Shown here one piece after another: positions 58,304 through 64,000 of a DNA stretch of 64,000 nt; position 1 is the first letter of the stretch; each line of letters opens with the position of its first letter. The stretch is taken from contig BGON01000001.1 of the NCBI GenBank assembly GCA_003569265.1, positions 248,001 through 312,000 of the forward strand, read 5' to 3'. The notes below the pieces were generated by a model. The model did no database searches. It saw only the letters and a program-made list of their open reading frames with translations, and had not been told where the DNA came from. Made by a program: the position numbers and the translations under genes. The DNA comes from Actinomycetota bacterium. Its GTDB lineage: Bacteria; Actinomycetota; Actinomycetes; Nanopelagicales; Nanopelagicaceae.

Positions 58304-59011
58304 ATGAATAAACCAGCGCCCATTGTTCTAGCTGTTGATACCAATGATTTGGACGTTGCCAAGCAATGGGTAACTGCAACAGATGGGGTCATATCAGTAG
58401 TTAAGTTGGGCTTAGAATTTTATACAACTTTCGGTAACGAAGGAATTAGAGCCATCACTGATAATTGCGGTACAGATATTTTCCTTGATTTAAAGTTGCA
58501 CGATATTCCACACACAGTTGCAGGGGCTGCACGTGCCGTCTCAACCTTGCGACCTAAGTTTCTAACGGTGCATGCAGCAGGTGGAAGTGCAATGGTTCAG
58601 GCAGCAGTAGATGCAATGCCTGCAACTCACATTACTGGTGTGACCATTCTGACTTCTCTATCTGAAAAAGATGTCGCGGATATTGGATTTAGATCTCACG
58701 CTTTAGATTCTGCTGTTGGTTTGGCAAAGATTGCGATCTCAGGTGGAGCACGGGCAATCGTCTGTTCACCTCTTGAAATCTTGGCGATTCGCCAAAATCT
58801 TGGTGCTGACATAACCATCATCACACCAGGCGTTCGTCCAGCCGATTCTGCAGGCGATGATGACCAAGCACGAACAATGACGCCGCGTGAAGCTATCGAT
58901 CGCGGAGCAAACTATGTCGTTATTGGCCGTCCGATCACGCAAAGTTTTGCAAATGGTGCTCAAGCCATGCGTGAGCGAGCAATAGAGCTTGCTGAGCAGA
59001 TTCTCAATTAA
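58304..59011 (+). CDS. pyrF: Orotidine 5'-phosphate decarboxylase
   Basis: A 235-residue type I enzyme. The catalytic Lys-Asp array is DIFLDLKLHDIPHTV; the phosphate-binding end reads ITPGVRPADSAGDDDQARTMTPREAIDRGANYVVIGRPIT. It makes UMP, the effector sensed by PyrR at the start of the operon. Many Actinomycetota have a longer type 2 PyrF; this one is the short bacterial type. Confidence 0.95.
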   Translation: MNKPAPIVLAVDTNDLDVAKQWVTATDGVISVVKLGLEFYTTFGNEGIRAITDNCGTDIFLDLKLHDIPHTVAGAARAVSTLRPKFLTVHAAGGSAMVQAAVDAMPATHITGVTILTSLSEKDVADIGFRSHALDSAVGLAKIAISGGARAIVCSPLEILAIRQNLGADITIITPGVRPADSAGDDDQARTMTPREAIDRGANYVVIGRPITQSFANGAQAMRERAIELAEQILN

Positions 59012-59024
59012 CTTAACATGCAGT

Positions 59025-59030
59025 TAGGGT
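59025..59030 (+). promoter_or_regulatory. Candidate -10 box (leaderless) for the mIHF-gmk gene
   Basis: TAGGGT lies exactly six bases before the ATG at 59037, so the fusion gene is probably transcribed independently of the pyr operon as a leaderless mRNA. Confidence 0.5.
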
Positions 59031-59036
59031 TAGTGC

Positions 59037-59909
59037 ATGGGAGCACCTCCGATACTGACCCCGCAGCAACGCGCTGATGCTTTAGCCAAGGCAGCAACTT
59101 CCCGAAAGCGACGTGCGGAGGTTAAGTCGAAAATCAAATCGGGTGAGTACACCATTGATACTGTTTTAGAGCTAGCGCAGAAAGATGATGCTGTAGCTAA
59201 GATGCGAGTGCGAGAACTATTGGAAGCCCTCTCTGGTGTTGGAAAAGTTCGAGCGCAGAGCCTTATGGAGAGATTAAATATCTCACCCACCCGTAGAATT
59301 CAGGGACTTGGTCGTCATCAAATTAAGGAACTGCGTAGCGAATTTATGAAGAGTACACATGCGGTCCGTCCAGGGAAACTTATCGTTCTCTCTGGCCCAG
59401 GGGGAGTAGGCAAAAGTACAGTTGCTGCACTTCTGCGCAAGTCTGGAGATTTCTGGGTCAGTGTCTCGGCAACAACGAGACAACCTCGAAACAATGAACT
59501 TAACGGAATCGATTATTTCTTTATTTCAAATGAGGAGTTCGATCGCAGAATTAAAGAGGATGGGTTCTTAGAGTGGGCGAAGTTTGCTGGAAATCGTTAT
59601 GGCACACCTAGTGTTGAAGTGCAGGATGCACTTTTGCGTGGTGAGAATGTATTGCTTGAGATTGAAATCGACGGTGCTAAGCAAGTTAAAGCACATCTGC
59701 CACAAGCAATTCTCGTATTTCTAGAGCCGCCATCATGGGAGGAGTTAGTAGCTCGTCTTGAAGGACGGGGAACTGATGATCCAGAGAGAAGGGCTCAGCG
59801 GTTGCAGTTGGCCCAAGAAGAGCTTGCTGCAGCCTCATTTTTCGATCATGTCATCGTAAATGACGCCGTAGAGCGGGTCGTTGCACAACTGGTAGCATTG
59901 GCCTCTTGA
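59037..59909 (+). CDS. gmk: Fusion of actinobacterial IHF (mIHF) and guanylate kinase
   Basis: One uninterrupted frame of 290 residues. Residues 1-103 are an actinobacterial integration host factor: [56 protein letters not shown] and [18 protein letters not shown] (helix-two-turn-helix DNA binding). Residues 112-290 are a complete guanylate kinase: P-loop GPGGVGKST (120-128), [19 protein letters not shown] for GMP, and [18 protein letters not shown]. In most relatives these are two adjacent genes. An internal ATG at 59346 (Met104) could also start a separate Gmk; AAGGAA lies 15 bases before it, too far to be convincing. rpoZ follows. Confidence 0.9.
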   Translation: MGAPPILTPQQRADALAKAATSRKRRAEVKSKIKSGEYTIDTVLELAQKDDAVAKMRVRELLEALSGVGKVRAQSLMERLNISPTRRIQGLGRHQIKELRSEFMKSTHAVRPGKLIVLSGPGGVGKSTVAALLRKSGDFWVSVSATTRQPRNNELNGIDYFFISNEEFDRRIKEDGFLEWAKFAGNRYGTPSVEVQDALLRGENVLLEIEIDGAKQVKAHLPQAILVFLEPPSWEELVARLEGRGTDDPERRAQRLQLAQEELAAASFFDHVIVNDAVERVVAQLVALAS

Positions 59910-59958
59910 GTCCGCAGACGGATTCTCACAGCGCACTAGATTTGAGCGGGGTATAAAT

Positions 59959-60207
59959 ATGGATGGCATTACAAATCCACCTATTGATGAACTTCTAGAC
60001 AAGAGCGGCTCTAAGTACAGTTTAGTTTTGTATGCAGCTAAGCGCGCTCGTCAGATCAATGCCTATTACTCACAGCTAGGTGAAGGTCTCCTGGAGTATG
60101 TCGGACCGCTAGTTGAGACACATGTTCATGAGAAGCCATTATCAATCGCACTTCGCGAGATAAATGAAGGCTTACTCACGATTGAAAATCTAGAACCAAC
60201 AGCTTAA
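59959..60207 (+). CDS. rpoZ: RNA polymerase omega subunit
   Basis: An 82-residue protein with [34 protein letters not shown], the omega signature, and [18 protein letters not shown] at the C-terminus. It stabilises the beta' subunit. A TAGATT at 59938-59943 and GAGCGGGG before the ATG may serve as promoter and ribosome-binding site. gmk-rpoZ-coaBC order is widely conserved. Confidence 0.94.
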   Translation: MDGITNPPIDELLDKSGSKYSLVLYAAKRARQINAYYSQLGEGLLEYVGPLVETHVHEKPLSIALREINEGLLTIENLEPTA

Positions 60208-60218
60208 GTACCAAACCT

Positions 60219-61403
60219 ATGAGCGCCACTAACCGCGAGGTTATCCTCGGTATCGGTGGTGGAATTGCTGCATATAAATCCGCTGATTTATTGCGACGCT
60301 TACAAGACAATGGCTTCGCTGTAACTGTTGTTCCCACCCCAAATTCACTTAACTTTGTCGGTGTAGCAACGTGGCAAGCTCTTTCTGGTCGCCCGGTAAC
60401 AACACAGGTGTGGGAAGACGTAGATCAAGTCCGACATATTTCACTAGCAAAGTTGGCTGATTTTTTCATTATCGCTCCAGCAACTGCAGATTTGATTGCA
60501 CGATTAGCCATGGGCCGAGCCGATGATTTACTCACCAACCTCGTCTTAGCTAGCGCAGCTCCGAAGTTAGTTGTTCCAGCGATGCATCCGTCAATGTGGC
60601 TAGATCCTGCAACGGTTACGAATGTGGCAACATTGCGATCTCGTGGTTTTGTTGTCATGGAACCCGAAGTTGGACGCTTAACTGGATCTGACTCGGGTCA
60701 AGGGCGCTTCCCGCAGACTCAAGTGATAATCGATAGATTCTTTGCGATGAGTGGAATCAAACGCGACCTTATTGGCAAGAAAGTGTTAGTTACAGCCGGA
60801 GGAACACGTGAAGCTATTGATCCCGTGCGCTACATTGGAAATAGATCTTCGGGAAAGCAAGGGGTTGCCGTAGCCAAAGCTGCGGCAGCACGTGGTGCCA
60901 CAGTACATCTGATTGCTGCCAATGTTGAAATAGCTGATTGCGATGGCGTGATGACAACACATGTTGAAAGTGCAGAACAGATGCTAGCTGAATTAGAGAA
61001 GAGTTTTACTGATGCTGATATCTTGGTGATGAGCGCAGCGGTAGCCGATGCTAAACCTAGGCACAGTTCAATAGAAAAAATCGATAAGAACGATTTTACC
61101 TCCATAGATTTACAAGTTAATCCGGATCTTCTAGCAAATTTGTCTGCAAAGAAAACTAAGCAAGTGATGGTTGGATTTGCAGCTCAAACTAGCGAACTCA
61201 TAGCATCTGCTCAATCTAAACTCATCTCTAAAGGCTTAGACCTCATATATGTCAATGATGTCACTGGAGGAGCTATTTTTGGTAAGGACGAGACTGAGGG
61301 TACGATTGTGCTTCGCAATGGGGAATTAATCCCTATCGCACGTCAATCCAAAGACACGCTTGCCCATCATCTACTCGATTATGCTCTTGAGCAGTTAGGT
61401 TAG
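60219..61403 (+). CDS. coaBC: Bifunctional phosphopantothenoylcysteine decarboxylase / synthetase
   Basis: A 394-residue protein of the CoA pathway. CoaC half (1-190): [20 protein letters not shown], the catalytic His in [15 protein letters not shown]-binding [14 protein letters not shown] and PAMHPSMW. CoaB half (from about 190): [40 protein letters not shown] and the active-site Lys region near [14 protein letters not shown]. It makes 4'-phosphopantetheine from phosphopantothenate and cysteine. Confidence 0.95.
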   Translation: MSATNREVILGIGGGIAAYKSADLLRRLQDNGFAVTVVPTPNSLNFVGVATWQALSGRPVTTQVWEDVDQVRHISLAKLADFFIIAPATADLIARLAMGRADDLLTNLVLASAAPKLVVPAMHPSMWLDPATVTNVATLRSRGFVVMEPEVGRLTGSDSGQGRFPQTQVIIDRFFAMSGIKRDLIGKKVLVTAGGTREAIDPVRYIGNRSSGKQGVAVAKAAAARGATVHLIAANVEIADCDGVMTTHVESAEQMLAELEKSFTDADILVMSAAVADAKPRHSSIEKIDKNDFTSIDLQVNPDLLANLSAKKTKQVMVGFAAQTSELIASAQSKLISKGLDLIYVNDVTGGAIFGKDETEGTIVLRNGELIPIARQSKDTLAHHLLDYALEQLG

Positions 61404-61407
61404 GACA

Positions 61408-62598
61408 ATGTCACAACGTCTATTCACATCAGAGTCAGTAACTGAGGGCCATCCGGACAAGATTGCAGATGCAATCTCCGACGCTGTATTGGATTCTTTA
61501 CTATCTCAAGATAAGAAATCCCGCGTAGCAGTCGAAACACTCATCACAACTGGACAAGTCCACGTTGCTGGTGAAGTTACAACTGATGGTTATGCCGATG
61601 TTATGGGGATTGTTCGCGATACTGTCTTGAATATTGGTTATGACTCATCGGATAAAGGTTTCGACGGCAATAGCTGCGGAGTCTCTATCTCAATTGGTCA
61701 GCAATCTCAGGATATTGCGCAAGGTGTTGATGATGCATATGAGCATCGCGTTGGTTCACAAGTAGATCCACTAGATCTACAAGGTGCCGGAGATCAAGGT
61801 TTGATGTTTGGTTACGCTTGTGATGATACGAAAGAGTTGATGCCGCTTCCTATTTGGTTGGCACACGCGCTTGCTCAACAGTTAACTAAGGTTCGAAAAT
61901 CTGGATTATTGCCTTATCTTCGCCCAGATGGAAAGACTCAAGTAACCATTGAATATGATGGTGACCGCGCAGTAGCGCTCAACACTGTCGTTATTTCAAG
62001 CCAGCATGCTGAAGAAGTAGATGTTGTAAAGAAACTCACTCCTGAAATTATTGCGCATGTCATCGACCCAATCTTGGCAACAATCGATTTACCTCGTAAA
62101 GATTTGCGCACATTAATCAATCCAACTGGTCGCTTCGTCATTGGTGGACCTATGGGCGATGCCGGCTTAACTGGGCGCAAGATTATTGTCGATACTTACG
62201 GTGGAATGGCCCGTCACGGTGGAGGAGCATTTAGTGGCAAAGATCCATCTAAGGTGGATCGTTCTGCGGCATATGCAATGCGATGGGTGGCAAAAAACGT
62301 AGTTGCAGCTGGCTTGGCCAGGCGCTGTGAAGTACAGGTTGCCTACGCGATTGGTAAGGCGCAACCTGTAGGAGTATTCGTCGAGACTTTTGGTACCGAA
62401 ACAGTGCCAGTATCTAAGATTCAAAACGCAGTGACAACTGTTTTTGATCTGCGACCAGCAGCCATCATTCGCGATTTAGATCTCCTGCGTCCTATCTATT
62501 CACTTACAAGTGCGTACGGACACTTTGGTCGCGAACTTCCAGAGTTTGCTTGGGAACGCACCAATCGCGTTTCAGAGCTGCAAAACGCAATTAAGTAA
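61408..62598 (+). CDS. metK: S-adenosylmethionine synthase
   Basis: A 396-residue enzyme with [36 protein letters not shown], and [27 protein letters not shown], all family signatures. It makes SAM from methionine and ATP in a tetramer. Four bases after coaBC and five before priA. Confidence 0.97.
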   Translation: MSQRLFTSESVTEGHPDKIADAISDAVLDSLLSQDKKSRVAVETLITTGQVHVAGEVTTDGYADVMGIVRDTVLNIGYDSSDKGFDGNSCGVSISIGQQSQDIAQGVDDAYEHRVGSQVDPLDLQGAGDQGLMFGYACDDTKELMPLPIWLAHALAQQLTKVRKSGLLPYLRPDGKTQVTIEYDGDRAVALNTVVISSQHAEEVDVVKKLTPEIIAHVIDPILATIDLPRKDLRTLINPTGRFVIGGPMGDAGLTGRKIIVDTYGGMARHGGGAFSGKDPSKVDRSAAYAMRWVAKNVVAAGLARRCEVQVAYAIGKAQPVGVFVETFGTETVPVSKIQNAVTTVFDLRPAAIIRDLDLLRPIYSLTSAYGHFGRELPEFAWERTNRVSELQNAIK

Positions 62599-62603
62599 TC
62601 ACT

Positions 62604-64000
62604 GTGGCAACGCCACGGCTATTTAGACTCAAATCGCAGGTTGCACCTGCGCCTAGCGGTCCTGTGGCAAATGATTTACCGTATGCACGAGTCTGGGTTG
62701 ATACAGGTGTCTTTCATTTAGATGCTCCCTATGACTACGAAGTACCAGAAAAGTTTGCAAACGTTGTGACTACTGGGGTGCGCGTACAAGTTCCATTCGG
62801 AAGGCGCGAAGTAGAAGGTCTGGTTATCGAACGAGTAGTCGCCCCCAAGGTTACTAGTGGGTTGAAATCGATCACAAAAATCCTTTCTGTGCATCCAGTC
62901 GCCACAGCGAAATCTCTTGAACTGATTACCCAATGCGCACAAAGATGGGCTACCAATCCTTGGGATGTCATCAGGAGCGCTATTCCACCCAGAGTGGCAT
63001 CAGTTGATAAAAGTTATCAGCCCTTTCAACCGCAAACTATCAGGAGGATTAATCAATCAGATGTGTGTTTTCGCGCCTTTGAGCCGCACCTTTCAGCACA
63101 TGCTCAAGTTGCATCGATTGCACTTGATGCGATTCGAAAAGGATCGGTGTTAATTGTTGTACCGGATGAACGTGACATCCTTGCCATTTGCGCGCAGCTT
63201 GAAAGTTGCTCACAACCTGTTTTACGTATAGATAGTTCTCTTTCACGCAATGAAAGATATTCGAATTTTTTGCAGGCTATGGAAGTTCAAGATCAGATTA
63301 TCATTGGTTCAAGAAGTGCCATCTTTACGCCCTTACCCCCAGGATCCACAGTGATTGTCTTTAAGGAGTCTTCACCAGGTCTCTATGAGGTGCGTTCACC
63401 TGCGTGGAATGCACGTGATGTGGCACTGATGCGCAAATCCATAGATTTCGCCCGTGTAATTTTGTGTGGATATGTTCCTTCGCTAGATGTTGCTGCACTT
63501 ATTGATACAAAGAGAATTGCCTATTTCAATTCAAATGCGAAGGTATTGGTCAAAGCTTTCACTCCAGTAGACTCCACTCTCTTGCCTGGGCGAATCTTTA
63601 GTGATATTCGTTCGAATATTTCTCAGGGTGCAGTCTTATTTTTATTACCTCGCAAAGGTTACGCAAATGGAATTCTCTGTGCGCACTGTAAAAATATTGC
63701 CTTGTGCATATGTGGCGGTCGACTTCATCTAACTAGCAAGAATGCCGATCCAGCTTGTCGAATCTGCGGAGTAACGACTAAAGAATGGAAATGTAGTTTT
63801 TGCACGAGAGATAAGAAATTCGTTGTCTCTCGTGGCATAGAGAGGGCGCAAGAGGAGATTGCTCGAGCATTTCCAAATACCCCCATAGTTCTTTCTTTTG
63901 CAGATGTGATTAAGGATCACGTTGAGAGTAAACCCTGCATAGTTCTGGCAACTCCTGGAGCCATACCGCAAGTAGATGGTGGATATAGCGCAGTTGTGAT
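62604..64000 (+). CDS. priA: PriA-like primosomal protein without intact helicase motifs (3' end outside window)
   Basis: The frame is open from GTG 62604 to the window end (465 codons). The N-terminal 3'-DNA-binding domain is recognisable (ARVWVDTGVFHLDAPYDYEVPEKF...RVQVPFGRREVEGLVIE). Where PriA has Walker A GxTGSGKT there is only SAHAQVASIALDAIRKGSVLIVVPD, and where it has DEEH there is VIVFKESSPGLYEV; RSPAWNARDVALMR matches PriA motif III-type text. Zinc-binding Cys pairs follow (CAHC, CICGG, CRICG, CSFC). Such helicase-dead PriA is typical of Actinomycetota and may serve only in primosome assembly. Confidence 0.88.
   Translation, partial: MATPRLFRLKSQVAPAPSGPVANDLPYARVWVDTGVFHLDAPYDYEVPEKFANVVTTGVRVQVPFGRREVEGLVIERVVAPKVTSGLKSITKILSVHPVATAKSLELITQCAQRWATNPWDVIRSAIPPRVASVDKSYQPFQPQTIRRINQSDVCFRAFEPHLSAHAQVASIALDAIRKGSVLIVVPDERDILAICAQLESCSQPVLRIDSSLSRNERYSNFLQAMEVQDQIIIGSRSAIFTPLPPGSTVIVFKESSPGLYEVRSPAWNARDVALMRKSIDFARVILCGYVPSLDVAALIDTKRIAYFNSNAKVLVKAFTPVDSTLLPGRIFSDIRSNISQGAVLFLLPRKGYANGILCAHCKNIALCICGGRLHLTSKNADPACRICGVTTKEWKCSFCTRDKKFVVSRGIERAQEEIARAFPNTPIVLSFADVIKDHVESKPCIVLATPGAIPQVDGGYSAVV

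Noticed and set aside
59346-59909. Separate gmk gene starting at internal ATG
   Set aside because: No stop separates it from the mIHF part and the AAGGAA is 15 bases away; kept as an alternative within the fusion entry.
1-64000. CRISPR arrays, insertion sequences, prophage genes, rRNA, attachment sites or replication origin
   Set aside because: No direct-repeat arrays, transposase or integrase-like proteins, terminal repeats or rRNA sequence were seen; the region is conserved core genome with no non-coding stretch over 300 bases apart from the tRNA area.

Overview
The window looks like a compact, moderate-to-low-GC genome of a streamlined Actinomycetota bacterium. Gene order is the classical actinobacterial one throughout: adoK-ctaC-ctaD-ctaF, ctaE-qcrC-qcrA-qcrB, thrS-HIT-pgsA-patA-pimA, pdxST-yebC-ruvCAB-secDF-rel, aspS-DUF948-alaS-ruvX-mltG-aroE-A24-aroCKBQ-efp-nusB-bldD, pyrR-B-C-carAB-pyrK-D-F-mIHF/gmk-rpoZ-coaBC-metK-priA. 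Intergenic gaps are tiny, ATGA-type overlaps are common, and genes such as yajC and apt are missing from their usual slots. This fits a freshwater acI-type (Nanopelagicales, 'Ca. Planktophila/Nanopelagicus') genome, but that assignment is inference. No mobile element, phage, CRISPR array or rRNA operon was seen.

Layout. 1-8.8 kb: end of an adenosine-kinase-like gene, then the terminal respiratory chain (cytochrome aa3 oxidase and the bc complex) in two convergent blocks separated by an SRPBCC protein and an EamA transporter. 9-14.4 kb: a receiver-like protein, trpD, an exonuclease, an alpha/beta hydrolase, and an Nramp-related transporter coupled to a soluble MgtE-N/CBS protein. 14.5-17 kb: tRNA-Val, tRNA-Cys and tRNA-Gly around a small cupin, then folate genes pabB-pabC. 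17-24 kb: thrS, HIT, a shrunken EF-G-like protein, and phosphatidylinositol/PIM lipid synthesis. 24-35 kb: PLP synthase, Holliday-junction machinery, SecDF, Rel, DUF349. 35-49 kb: aminoacyl-tRNA synthetases, RuvX, MltG, the shikimate pathway, EF-P, NusB, BldD. 49-59 kb: a complete de novo UMP operon behind a PyrR-binding hairpin. 59-64 kb: an mIHF-guanylate kinase fusion, rpoZ, coaBC, metK and the start of a degenerate priA.

Three genes (qcrC, trpD and the EF-G-like gene) carry single-base indels at short homopolymers. All lie in the first 20 kb, which suggests uncorrected assembly errors at least as strongly as real pseudogenes. Many start codons sit 6-8 bases after a TANNNT box, the signature of leaderless transcripts, and this pattern was used to choose several starts.

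The observations most worth a second look are: the mIHF-Gmk fusion; loss of all three ligands of the non-redox Mg/Mn site of cytochrome oxidase, spread over CtaC and CtaD; the Nramp-type (probably Mg2+) transporter paired with a soluble Mg-sensor-like protein; the stand-alone EF-G-derived pseudo-GTPase; the PyrR loop placed against the pyrR Shine-Dalgarno; and a BldD homologue that keeps an exact c-di-GMP-binding signature.
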